From positions 1 to 39,673 of the forward strand of contig DIFE01000090.1 of assembly GCA_002418985.1 (NCBI GenBank): 39,673 bases of DNA, in the 5' to 3' direction. Shown one piece after another: positions 7,380-16,010 of the stretch; the stretch's first letter is position 1; every line of letters begins with the position of its first letter. The notes under the pieces are model-generated. The model did not search any database and had not been told where the DNA came from. It worked only from the letters and a program-made list of their open reading frames with translations. This DNA is from Deltaproteobacteria bacterium UBA5756 (GTDB taxonomy: Bacteria; Desulfobacterota; Syntrophorhabdia; Syntrophorhabdales; Syntrophorhabdaceae). The position numbers were made by a program, and so were the translations under genes.

Positions 7380-8644
7380 CACACAACCTCTCTCGGGTCA
7401 GTTATTTTGCCCGTCAGGGAGCTTGCTGCAGCCGTCGCCGGCGAAGCGAGCACAATGCCCGACTCGGGATTGCCCATCCTGCCCAGGAAATTTCTGTTCG
7501 ACGTCGCGACACAGACCTCGTCCCTGCCAAGGATACCCTGATGCAGACCGATGCAAGGCCCGCAGCCGGGGGGAAGGATTGTCGCTCCGGCATCAAGCAA
7601 GGTCTCCAGAATTCCTTCCTTCAGGGCACGACGGTACACCTCCCGTGACGCAGGACCGACTATGAGTCTGACCCTGGAAAGTTTCTTCCGGCCCTTCAGG
7701 ATTTGTGCGGCCACCCTCAGGTCCTCCAGTCTTCCATTCGTGCAGGAGCCGATAAAGACCTGGTTGACCCTGACGGCCTGCACCTCGCTGTCATCAACAG
7801 CCCGTGTGTTGTCGACGGTATGGGGTAAACTGACAACGGGAACCATTTTGCCGAGATCGATATCGAAGACCTTCTCGTATACGGCGTCCGGGTCGGGCAT
7901 GATCGCAACAAAAGACCCCTCGCGTTCCTTCTGTCGCAGGTAAAGCCGGGTGATTTCATCGGACGGAAAAAGACCGCATTTCGCACCCGCCTCCACGGCC
8001 ATGTTGACAATCGTCATTCTCTCTTCCACGGCCATTGAGGAAACGGCCTCGCCTGAAAACTCCATCGCCTTGTAGGTGGCACCATCCGCTCCGATCAAGC
8101 CGATGATCCAGAGGATCAGATCCTTTGGATAGACCCCTTTTGGCAGCGCGCCTGACAGGTTGAAGAGAAAGCTTTCAGGGACCCTCATCCATGTCTTGCC
8201 AAGTCCCATCGCAGTTGCGATGTCGGTGGAGCCCATCCCCGTAGCGAAGGAACCCAGCGCCCCTCCCGTACAGGTATGTGAATCCGCCCCGGTCAGTACT
8301 TCGCCCGGTGAAAGGATTCCCTCGGACATGAGCTGATGGCAGATGCCTTCGCCCACATCGCTGACGTTTGCGCCGTGGCGTGCCGCGAACTCCCGTATTG
8401 CCATGTGATCGTTTGAAAGTTCCATACGCGGGCTTGGCGAGGCATGGTCGATGAAGAAGGTGATCCTCGACCCATCGAAGAGCCTGTCAAAACCCATATC
8501 GGCAAATTTTTTGATCGCCAGCGGTGCCGTTCCATCCTGCAGAAGGATCCTGTCAACATTGACAATGACGTAGCTTCCCTGTGTTACGTCGCTGCCCGTA
8601 TTCCTCCCCAGGATTTTCTCTGCAAGCGTTCTGCCCATGTTCAT
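7379..8644 (-). CDS. leuC: aconitase/isopropylmalate dehydratase family, large subunit
   Basis: Large catalytic subunit with a [4Fe-4S] cluster. The 421-aa product has the three cluster cysteines in GSCTNG (about Cys301) and PPGCGPCIG (about Cys361 and Cys364), and SHTCTGGALG near 122-131. The length matches the LeuC/homoaconitase two-subunit type, not the 850-900 aa monomeric aconitases. Start ATG 8644 has GGAGG 4 nt upstream and overlaps the synthase stop in TGATG. By sequence alone isopropylmalate, citramalate and homocitrate remain possible. Adjacency to a Re-citrate synthase-like gene and icd makes citrate-isocitrate isomerisation the best inference. Confidence 0.87.
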   Translation of the reverse strand: MNMGRTLAEKILGRNTGSDVTQGSYVIVNVDRILLQDGTAPLAIKKFADMGFDRLFDGSRITFFIDHASPSPRMELSNDHMAIREFAARHGANVSDVGEGICHQLMSEGILSPGEVLTGADSHTCTGGALGSFATGMGSTDIATAMGLGKTWMRVPESFLFNLSGALPKGVYPKDLILWIIGLIGADGATYKAMEFSGEAVSSMAVEERMTIVNMAVEAGAKCGLFPSDEITRLYLRQKEREGSFVAIMPDPDAVYEKVFDIDLGKMVPVVSLPHTVDNTRAVDDSEVQAVRVNQVFIGSCTNGRLEDLRVAAQILKGRKKLSRVRLIVGPASREVYRRALKEGILETLLDAGATILPPGCGPCIGLHQGILGRDEVCVATSNRNFLGRMGNPESGIVLASPATAAASSLTGKITDPREVV

Positions 8645-10461
8645 CAGGCCTCCGCCTTCGTGAGATCCTCGAACCGGATATCGAGACCGAGGACACCGAC
8701 GATGTCACCCATCTCATCCCGTATGGGCCCCGACACGGTAACGCACAACGCCTCGGTTATCCTTGACGAGTAGAGGTTGGTTGCGTGGATCTTTCCGTCC
8801 CGTATGGGTTTGATGAACCAATCTCTGTCGGAGAAATCTTCGTTGAGCCCGATCTTCTGGTACTTGGCCTTATCCGCAGCCTGCGTGATATTGCGGGTGA
8901 TCTTGATCCCCTCCCCGTTGACGGCGTATGCGAACTGGATATAGGGGTAATCTTCGACAAGGCTCTTCAGGCGTTCTTCCTGTTTGTCGGGCTTCATACT
9001 CTTGATCCCTTCCTCTTCGATGTACTGTTCCACGAGATGGGCAGCCATATCGAAGGCCCTCTTCTTCATCAACTCGAACTCGGACACAAAGATCTCCGGG
9101 ATATACCGCCTGACCTGATGCTCGATCTCCTCTTCCGCCATGCAGGTAACCCTGCCTTCATCATACTGCCGGGCTATCCATTTATTGATCTTGGCCACGC
9201 CGGGGTGCGTCTTTTCCACCTTTTCCTTCCCCGTCAGGGCAAAATGGGAATTGACCCAATGCGCTATGCCTGCCAGGCCCGACTTGTCCGTAATATTGAC
9301 GGCCAGAGGCCGGTTGAGAAGCTTGTTCGTGTCAAAGGGCGAATATATCTCCTCATTCTTCAGAATGCCGTCTATGTGTACGCCTGCCGAAGTGGCATTG
9401 AAGTCAAGGCCCACGAAAGGCTGGTTTTTCGGAACGTGATGCCCTATCTCCCGTTCGAAATAGTTGCGCATCTCCGTGATGACCGTCGTATCGACGCCGT
9501 TGTCCTCTCCCGTCAGGGAGACGTATTCCATGATGAGGCCCTCGATGGGAGCATTGCCCGTCCTTTCGCCGAGGCCCAGGAACGTGCCGTTGACATAGGT
9601 GCACCCGTACATCCAGGCGCTGATACTATTTATGAGGACCTTGTAGAAATCGTTATGGCCGTGCCATTCCAGGCAATCAGAAGGCACGCCGGCATCATCG
9701 ATCATGGCCCGTATGATCTTTCCGATGGACCTGGGAAGGGCCGATCCCGGGTAGGTGATGCCTACCCCAAGGGTATCGCACAGCCGGATCTTGACGGGCA
9801 GCCTGGCGTCTTCCGACATGCTCATGAGGGCCTGGGCGAAGGGAACACAAAAACCATAGATGTCGGCCCTGGTCACGTCCTCAAAGTGGCACCGTGGTAC
9901 GATCCCGTGGTCGAGGGCGCTCTCGACAATCTTGAGATAATCCTTGAAAACCTGGGACCTGGTCTTGTTGAACTTCAGGAATATGTGGTAATCGGAAACG
10001 CTCGTAAGGATGCCCGTTTCCTTGAGCCCCATATCCTTGACGATCTGAAGGTCATCCTTGTGGGCCCGTATCCATCCCGTGATCTCCGGGTACCGGTAGC
10101 CTTTCTCCTGGCATCTGGCCAGCGCCTCTTTGTCCTTATCGGTATAGAGAAAAAACTCGCTCTGCCGGATCACGCCATTGGGACCGCTCAAGCGGTGGAG
10201 GAAATCAAAGAGGACCTCGATCTGCCCGGCGGTAAAGGGAGGGCGTGCCTGCTGGCCGTCCCTGAAGGTGGTATCCGTTATATAAATATCATCCGGGGGA
10301 TCGATAAGCTCTATTTTGTGGTCAAACTTTACCTTGCAGACCTCATCATAGGGAAAGATGTCCCTGAAGAGCTGTGGATGGTCCACATCGATGAGGGGGA
10401 AATTCGATGTGGCGGCTATATTTTTGAATATAAATCCCTTTTTCTTCTCTTTCTTCTTCAT
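8644..10461 (-). CDS. probable Re-citrate synthase with C-terminal Cache-like domain
   Basis: Member of the isopropylmalate/homocitrate synthase (HMGL-like) family. The 605-aa product has TDTTFRDGQQ (62-71), the metal-binding HGHND (266-270) and GLGERTGN (296-303), so the TIM barrel is intact. Re-citrate synthases of Clostridium kluyveri and Syntrophus belong to this family and condense acetyl-CoA with oxaloacetate. Aconitase-like and icd genes follow directly, which favours citrate as product over isopropylmalate or homocitrate. Residues about 465-603 form an additional domain containing DRDWF and GVLGLDI, typical of Cache (PDC) sensor domains. No LeuA-type allosteric domain is recognised. 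GGGGGG lies 5-6 nt before the ATG. aspS ends 20 nt upstream. Confidence 0.78.
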   Translation of the reverse strand: MKKKEKKKGFIFKNIAATSNFPLIDVDHPQLFRDIFPYDEVCKVKFDHKIELIDPPDDIYITDTTFRDGQQARPPFTAGQIEVLFDFLHRLSGPNGVIRQSEFFLYTDKDKEALARCQEKGYRYPEITGWIRAHKDDLQIVKDMGLKETGILTSVSDYHIFLKFNKTRSQVFKDYLKIVESALDHGIVPRCHFEDVTRADIYGFCVPFAQALMSMSEDARLPVKIRLCDTLGVGITYPGSALPRSIGKIIRAMIDDAGVPSDCLEWHGHNDFYKVLINSISAWMYGCTYVNGTFLGLGERTGNAPIEGLIMEYVSLTGEDNGVDTTVITEMRNYFEREIGHHVPKNQPFVGLDFNATSAGVHIDGILKNEEIYSPFDTNKLLNRPLAVNITDKSGLAGIAHWVNSHFALTGKEKVEKTHPGVAKINKWIARQYDEGRVTCMAEEEIEHQVRRYIPEIFVSEFELMKKRAFDMAAHLVEQYIEEEGIKSMKPDKQEERLKSLVEDYPYIQFAYAVNGEGIKITRNITQAADKAKYQKIGLNEDFSDRDWFIKPIRDGKIHATNLYSSRITEALCVTVSGPIRDEMGDIVGVLGLDIRFEDLTKAEA

Positions 10462-10481
10462 ATTAACCCCCCGCGTGACGG

Positions 10482-12233
10482 TCAGTCCGTCATCGTCCGT
10501 ATTTTTAACTCGGTGAGCTGCCTGGGCGCCACTCTCGACGGTGCGCCCGTAAGAAGACAGGAACCTTTTTGCGTCTTGGGAAAGGCGATAACATCCCTGA
10601 TGCTGCTAAGCCCCAGGAACATCATGAGTATACGGTCGAAACCGAAGGCGATGCCCCCGTGGGGAGGCGCACCCATTTCGAGGGCTTCCAGGAGAAAACC
10701 GAATTTGTCCGAGGCTTCTTCGTCTTTTATATTGAGGAGCCGGAACATTTCGGCCTGATCCTCGGTCCGGTGGTTCCTGATGCTTCCACCGCCCAGTTCG
10801 ACGCCATTAAAAACAAGGTCGTAGGCATTGGCGAGAATGGCATCATAATTTCCGTCAAACCCGACGAGTTTCTCCTTGGGAGACGTAAAGGGATGGTGCC
10901 GGGCCACATAGCGCTTTTCCTCTTCGCTGTACTCGAGAAGCGGGAAATCGATGATCCAGAGGAACTTGTCCAGACTCTTGTCTATAAGGTCATATTTCTC
11001 CCCTATGTAAAGCCGGAAACGGCCCATGAGATCACTTACCCGACCGGGTTTATCGGACATGATGAAGATGACGTCACCCGCCTCCACGCCGAGCAAGGAG
11101 ATCATCTGCGATTTCTCTTCATCGCTCAGAAATTTCACGATGGGGGATTGGAGACCCTCGGCGTCCTTGCGCATCCAGATAAGGCCGCCCGCCCCCAGCT
11201 CCTTCGCCATGTCCACCGACACGTCGAGGTCTTTGCGCGAAAGGGTCTTCCCCTTGAGAACAATGGCCTTCACCAATCCGCCGGATTCGATGGTTTTCTT
11301 GAAGACGCCGAATTCCGTCTTGAGGAATATCGAAGTCAGATCCGTAATCGTAAGGTCGAAGCGAAGGTCCGGTTTGTCGCTGCCGTATTTCTCCATCGCT
11401 TCGGCGAAAGTCATCCGGGGAAAGGGGACCTCGGGGGGTTTTTTGCCTTTCAGCGCCTCGTAGAGCGCTATGATAAGTCCTTCATTGACGCTCATGACGT
11501 CTTCCCTGCCGACGAAGCTCATCTCGATGTCGATCTGGGTGAATTCGGGCTGCCGGTCGGCCCTCAAGTCCTCGTCGCGAAAACACCGGGCGATCTGAAA
11601 ATACCGCTCGAACCCGCTCATCATGAGGAGCTGCTTGAAAAGCTGGGGCGACTGGGGCAGCGCATAGAACATGCCGGTATTAAGCCGGCTGGGCACCACG
11701 AAATCGCGCGCCCCCTCGGGGGTGCTCTTCGTGAGAAGCGGCGTTTCGAACTCGTAAAAACCCTTCGACAGGAGATAGTCCCGTGTGACGGCATAGGCCT
11801 TGCTGCGCTCGATGAATATCTTCTGCATGTCAGGGCGCCTCATATCAAGGTAACGATATCTCAGGCGCGTGGCCTCATTGATCTCTTCATCGTCGAGCTG
11901 GAAGGGAAGCACCTTGCACGTGTTTAGCACCTCGAAACTGGAAACGTAGACCTCGATCTGGCCCGTGGGAAGATTCGGGTTTTCCGTCTCGTCAGGTCTC
12001 CTCAAAACCTTCCCGGTCACCTTGAGGACGTATTCGCTGCGTATATCACCGGCCCTTTCGTGGGCCTCCTTCGATATCTCCGGAGAAAACACGATCTGGA
12101 CGAGCCCCGTCACGTCGCGCAGATCGGCAAATATCAGGCCTCCGTGATCACGTCTTCTGAAGACCCACCCTGCGAGGGTCACTGTCTTATCCACATCTTC
12201 TTTTCGTATCGTGCCGCAATAGGTATCTCTCAC
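10482..12233 (-). CDS. aspS: aspartyl-tRNA synthetase, probably non-discriminating
   Basis: Class II synthetase charging tRNA-Asp, 583 aa from the GTG start chosen here. The GTG (12233-12231) has AAGGGG 6 nt upstream. A TTG at 12290 would start translation inside the -35 box of the gene's own promoter, so it is rejected. Motif 2 (FRDEDLRADRQPEFTQ) and motif 3 (GIAFGFDRILMM) are present, with a bacterial GAD insertion between. In the anticodon-binding domain the protein reads RRRDHGG (His at about residue 30). That His is found in non-discriminating bacterial AspRS such as that of Pseudomonas, which also charges tRNA-Asn for GatCAB. It probably heads the operon with the citrate genes. Confidence 0.95.
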   Translation of the reverse strand: MRDTYCGTIRKEDVDKTVTLAGWVFRRRDHGGLIFADLRDVTGLVQIVFSPEISKEAHERAGDIRSEYVLKVTGKVLRRPDETENPNLPTGQIEVYVSSFEVLNTCKVLPFQLDDEEINEATRLRYRYLDMRRPDMQKIFIERSKAYAVTRDYLLSKGFYEFETPLLTKSTPEGARDFVVPSRLNTGMFYALPQSPQLFKQLLMMSGFERYFQIARCFRDEDLRADRQPEFTQIDIEMSFVGREDVMSVNEGLIIALYEALKGKKPPEVPFPRMTFAEAMEKYGSDKPDLRFDLTITDLTSIFLKTEFGVFKKTIESGGLVKAIVLKGKTLSRKDLDVSVDMAKELGAGGLIWMRKDAEGLQSPIVKFLSDEEKSQMISLLGVEAGDVIFIMSDKPGRVSDLMGRFRLYIGEKYDLIDKSLDKFLWIIDFPLLEYSEEEKRYVARHHPFTSPKEKLVGFDGNYDAILANAYDLVFNGVELGGGSIRNHRTEDQAEMFRLLNIKDEEASDKFGFLLEALEMGAPPHGGIAFGFDRILMMFLGLSSIRDVIAFPKTQKGSCLLTGAPSRVAPRQLTELKIRTMTD

Positions 12234-12260
12234 GTTCAGCCCCTTCAAAAAAAGTGTACT

Positions 12261-12290
12261 ATTATATATGGTAAACCATTGATAAGTCAA
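12261..12290 (-). promoter_or_regulatory. sigma-70 promoter of aspS
   Basis: TTGACT (12290-12285) and a perfect TATAAT (12266-12261) on the minus strand are 18 nt apart. Transcription should start near 12254, about 20 nt before the GTG start of aspS. The promoter occupies almost the whole gap between the pyk stop and aspS. Confidence 0.75.
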
Positions 12291-12300
12291 TAAAGACAGG

Positions 12301-13746
12301 TTATTCCTGCTTCTGTCTCTCCTTCGTTCCCACCCGGTGCATCTTCATGAAATTCGTCTTGCTTTTGGCCGCTATGGGGTGGCCGGCCACGAGGACGATC
12401 ACGTCGCCCTCATTCGCAAATCCTTCCTCGATCATAAACCGATCCACCTCTTCTATCATCCTGTCCGTACTGGTCAATTTCCTGACCTGATGGGGGATGA
12501 CTCCGCGATAGAGGCTCATCCGCCTCACGACAGACAGATCGGGGGAAAGCGCGATAACGGGCATGGCAGGCTTGAACTTGGAGATCAGCCGTGCGGTAAA
12601 ACCGGTCATCGTGAAAGCGAGGATACATCGTGCCGCCATCTGCCGGGCTGCACGAGAGGCAGCCTCTGCCACCGCCCCAGGAAAATCGAAAGTCGAACCG
12701 GCCGCGGATGCCACGTATGCCCCTTCGGCTACATCCGTCATGCGCTCTTCGGTGAAGGAGATGATCCTGTTCATGACCTCCACGGCGTCAAAGGGATACT
12801 GGCCCGCGGACGTCTCCCCGGAGAGCATGAGCGCGTCGGTTCCGTCGAGCACGGCATTGGCCACATCGGTCGTCTCCGCCCTTGTGGGACGCGAGTGACG
12901 CGTCATCGATTCAAGCATCTGCGTGGCGGTTATCACGGTCTTTCTGGCCTCGTTAGCCTTTTTGATGAGCATCTTCTGGTACACGGGGATCTCTTCAAGG
13001 GGCATTTCGACGCCAAGGTCACCACGCGCCACCATGATGCCGTCAACCTCGCCGAGGATGGCATCGATATCCTTTATCGCCTCTTCTTTCTCTATCTTCG
13101 CGATGAGAGGAACCGAGACCCCCCGGTTGCTGAGCCACGTCTTCACCTCCCTGACATCAGCCGCGCTTCTGACGAAGGAAAGGGCCACGTAATCCACGCC
13201 CATCCCGATGCCGAACTCGAGATCGGCCCTGTCCTTTTCGGTGAAGAAAGGGGCGCTGACCTTCATCCCGGGAAGATTTACACCTTTATGTTCCTTGAGA
13301 ATACCGCCTTCGAGGACGATGGCGTCGAGCGCCTCCTGCGAGTTTCTTTCGACTTTAAGCTGGATGAGTCCATCGTCAAGGAGGATCCGGTCACCTGGAC
13401 GGGCGTCGCGTATGAGCCAGGGGTAATCGATATAGACGCATCGGCTGTCGCCTTTTTCATTGCCCGTCCGGAGTTCGAGAGGCCGCCCTTTCTCCAGGTT
13501 CACCTTACCCCCGGTAAGCGAGCCCACCCTGATCTTGATCCCCTGGAGGTCCTGAAGTATCGCAACGTGCCTGCGCAGCTTTTTTTCAACCTTCCTGATT
13601 TTCCTGATAATCGCACCGTGGGACTCATGGTCGCCATGGGAAAAGTTGAGACGGGCCACGTCCATGCCTTTTGTCACCAGGGATTCCAGGGCCCGGCTGG
13701 TCTGGGTGGGCGGTCCGATCGTGCAGACTATTCTGGCCTTTCTCAT
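12301..13746 (-). CDS. pyk: pyruvate kinase
   Basis: Transfers phosphate from phosphoenolpyruvate to ADP in the last step of glycolysis. The 481-aa product has the N-terminal RKARIVCTIGP, ARLNFSHG, the catalytic segment PLIAKIEKEEA and VARGDLGVEMP, and the signature TATQMLESM. Where rabbit muscle enzyme has TKGPEIR, this protein reads LQGIKIR. Lys in place of that Glu is known in pyruvate kinases that do not need K+, so K+-independence is predicted. Pro to Ile at the preceding position is uncommon. AGGGGG lies 8 nt before the ATG. The gene lies 24 nt after recG. Confidence 0.95.
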   Translation of the reverse strand: MRKARIVCTIGPPTQTSRALESLVTKGMDVARLNFSHGDHESHGAIIRKIRKVEKKLRRHVAILQDLQGIKIRVGSLTGGKVNLEKGRPLELRTGNEKGDSRCVYIDYPWLIRDARPGDRILLDDGLIQLKVERNSQEALDAIVLEGGILKEHKGVNLPGMKVSAPFFTEKDRADLEFGIGMGVDYVALSFVRSAADVREVKTWLSNRGVSVPLIAKIEKEEAIKDIDAILGEVDGIMVARGDLGVEMPLEEIPVYQKMLIKKANEARKTVITATQMLESMTRHSRPTRAETTDVANAVLDGTDALMLSGETSAGQYPFDAVEVMNRIISFTEERMTDVAEGAYVASAAGSTFDFPGAVAEAASRAARQMAARCILAFTMTGFTARLISKFKPAMPVIALSPDLSVVRRMSLYRGVIPHQVRKLTSTDRMIEEVDRFMIEEGFANEGDVIVLVAGHPIAAKSKTNFMKMHRVGTKERQKQE

Positions 13747-13770
13747 AACGCTACCCCCTCTTTCTTTTTT

Positions 13771-15870
13771 TCAGGCGATACCTGACAGGTCTCTCTTGTC
13801 TTCGAATCTGTCGCCGATGTGTTCCAGGAGCACCTTCATGGCCCTGTCCGGCAGGTCCTGCGTGAAATCCTCCGCTACCCTTCTGGCCTGAATCATGATA
13901 TCGATGTCCCTGATGATATCCCCTATCCTGAATGGAGGCAACCCCGATTGCCTGACGCCCAGCATATCTCCGACACCGCGCAGCCTCAGGTCCTCTTCGG
14001 CAATCTCGAAGCCATCGTTGGTTTTTTCCATGATCCTGAGCCGCTTCGTGGCCAGATGCGTCCTTTTGGTCGATGCCAGAAGGAGACACCTGGATTTTTG
14101 TGTACCCCTGCCTACCCTGCCCCTCAATTGATGGAGCTGCGACAGTCCGAAACGTTCGGCGTTCTCCACAACTATCATGGTAGCCCGCGGCACGTCGATG
14201 CCTACCTCTATGACGGTGGTGCAGACAAGCACATCGATCACCCCCTGCCTGAACCGGCCCATGACATCCTCTTTGTCTTTTGCGCTCATCCTTCCATGGA
14301 GCAACCCCACCCGGTAATCGGAAAACATGTCGCGCTGCAGGTGGGAGGCCATGCCAGTGGCGTCGCGCACCCCGCTTAGCTCGGATTCCTCGACGAGGGG
14401 ATAGACTATAAAAACCCCGTGGCCGCCTGCCAGTTCCTGGCGTATCATGGCGTGGGCTTTTTCCCTGTCGTCATCGGAAAGCACTTTTGTTGCCACCTTC
14501 TGTCTGCCGGCCGGCATTACATCGATGATGGACACATCAAGGTCGCCGTAGACGACCATCGAGAGGGTCCTCGGGATGGGAGTGGCGGTCATGCTCAGAA
14601 TATCGGGGCGGCGGGACTTGTCTTTGAGCCTCTTGCGCTGCTCGACACCAAACCGATGCTGCTCGTCGATGATCACAAGGCCCAGCTTGTGAAACTCGAC
14701 GTCCGCCTGGATCATCGCGTGAGTCCCGATCACGATGGGCACGGCCCCGGTTCGTATGCTGTCGATAATACCGCGACGCTCCCGCCCCATACCGCCCTTG
14801 AGCAATGCCACGGGTACACCAAGCTCCCCGAACCAGCGATGGACGTTAAGATAATGCTGTTCGGCAAGGATCTCGGTAGGCGCCATGAAGGCAACCTGAA
14901 AACCGTTGTCGATGGCCACACAGGCGCAGGCAACGGCACAGACGGTCTTGCCCGAACCCACGTCGCCCTGGAGGAGCCTGTTCATGGGTACGTCGCGAAC
15001 CATGTCGGATACGATCTCGGCCACCACGCGCTCCTGCGCTCCGGTGAGCCCAAATCCCAGGTTCCGGAGGAATTTCCGGTAGAGCTGCCCGTCCGGTCGA
15101 AAAGCGATCCCCCGCTCCTTCTGCACCGCCCTTTTTTTCGACATGAGTGTTATCTGAAAATGCAGGTATTCCTCCAGGATAAGCCGCCGGATCCCTCCAG
15201 TGCCCCTGTCTTCGCTGAAATCTTCCCCGCCCGGCCTGTGCACGCACCTCAGCGCATCGGCAAAGGACAGGAGGTCATGCTGTTTTTCCACCTTCTCCGG
15301 CAGGATTCCATGGGGCGCCGAATCAAGGACGTTCATCGCTTCGGAAATGATCTTGCGCACGAATCCCTGCTTCACCCCGTCGATCTGGGAATAAAGAGGA
15401 AGAATCCTCCGCGCCGATTCGGGGCTCTCCTCATCGCCAAGTACAATTACTTCGGGATGGACGATCTGAAGAGTACCCCCGAAGTTCCCCACCCTGCCTG
15501 ACAGGTAAAGCATCGCCCCTTTCTCACAGATCTTCTGAAGATACCCCTTTGACCACTGGAACCATTTCAGGGACAGGAAACCCGTATCGTCGGCAACGAT
15601 CACCTCAAAGCCCTTCTTGCGGGCATGACGGAAGAACATCGAGCGGTATGATTCGACAGAGCCGACGACCGATGTCTCTTCACCGGCCTTCAATTCCCCG
15701 ATCTTCCTGATATTCCCGCGGTCCAGCCATCGAATGGGAACAAAATAAAGAAGATCCTCGACGGAATATATCCCCTTCTTCGCCATTCCCTTCGCGATCA
15801 CCGGCCCGACACCTTTCAAGGACATCACGGGTGAGCGGCGCAGTGCGACTGTATTTTCATTTTTGGACAT
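13771..15870 (-). CDS. recG: ATP-dependent DNA helicase RecG
   Basis: Branch-migration helicase that remodels stalled replication forks and Holliday junctions. The 699-aa product has an N-terminal wedge/OB region, Walker A GDVGSGKT (302-309), the DEQH box (402-405), SMTATPIPRTL, and the RecG-typical C-terminal helicase motifs VCTTVIEVGIDVPRA and QLRGRVGRG. Length is normal. The ATG at 15870 has no clear ribosome binding site. A TATTAT box (15884-15879) lies so close upstream that the message could be almost leaderless; the next in-frame ATG, 15 codons in, is no better supported. It is divergent from the macrodomain gene. Confidence 0.95.
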   Translation of the reverse strand: MSKNENTVALRRSPVMSLKGVGPVIAKGMAKKGIYSVEDLLYFVPIRWLDRGNIRKIGELKAGEETSVVGSVESYRSMFFRHARKKGFEVIVADDTGFLSLKWFQWSKGYLQKICEKGAMLYLSGRVGNFGGTLQIVHPEVIVLGDEESPESARRILPLYSQIDGVKQGFVRKIISEAMNVLDSAPHGILPEKVEKQHDLLSFADALRCVHRPGGEDFSEDRGTGGIRRLILEEYLHFQITLMSKKRAVQKERGIAFRPDGQLYRKFLRNLGFGLTGAQERVVAEIVSDMVRDVPMNRLLQGDVGSGKTVCAVACACVAIDNGFQVAFMAPTEILAEQHYLNVHRWFGELGVPVALLKGGMGRERRGIIDSIRTGAVPIVIGTHAMIQADVEFHKLGLVIIDEQHRFGVEQRKRLKDKSRRPDILSMTATPIPRTLSMVVYGDLDVSIIDVMPAGRQKVATKVLSDDDREKAHAMIRQELAGGHGVFIVYPLVEESELSGVRDATGMASHLQRDMFSDYRVGLLHGRMSAKDKEDVMGRFRQGVIDVLVCTTVIEVGIDVPRATMIVVENAERFGLSQLHQLRGRVGRGTQKSRCLLLASTKRTHLATKRLRIMEKTNDGFEIAEEDLRLRGVGDMLGVRQSGLPPFRIGDIIRDIDIMIQARRVAEDFTQDLPDRAMKVLLEHIGDRFEDKRDLSGIA

Positions 15871-15961
15871 TACGTTTTATAATACACCAATGGCGCGGGC
15901 AATGGAAAGGCAATGCGGCAGGTGATGGTGACCGGTACCCCGCACCCCCTGCCCGCCACCT

Positions 15962-15984
15962 GTTTTACCATTCTGCGGTAAAAC
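15962..15984. repeat. perfect inverted repeat in the recG/macrodomain divergent region
   Basis: GTTTTACC (15962-15969) and GGTAAAAC (15977-15984) are exact inverted repeats around a 7-nt spacer. They lie 26 nt upstream of the macrodomain start, where a promoter is expected. No T run follows on either strand, so an operator or a leader hairpin is more likely than a terminator. Confidence 0.5.
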
Positions 15985-16010
15985 CGATTTGTATAGGGGG
16001 ACAGCGTATC

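Noticed and set aside
8785..10758. A 657-codon open frame on the plus strand
   Set aside because: It lies antisense to the synthase gene, whose motifs are clear. The translation has no recognisable domain, and codon bias of the real gene leaves the opposite frame open.
12234..12290. Longer aspS start at TTG 12290
   Set aside because: It begins inside the -35 box of the promoter, and the 19 extra residues do not resemble any AspRS N-terminus.
10569..13785. Long plus-strand open frames opposite aspS and pyk (about 450 and 480 codons)
   Set aside because: Both mirror well-supported minus-strand genes and show no family features.
14419..15501. A 360-codon plus-strand frame opposite recG
   Set aside because: Antisense shadow of recG; His- and Pro-rich translation with no known domain.
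15831..16010. Longer macrodomain start overlapping recG
   Set aside because: ATG 16011 has a good ribosome binding site and gives the family N-terminus; the extension is low-quality sequence through the divergent promoter region.
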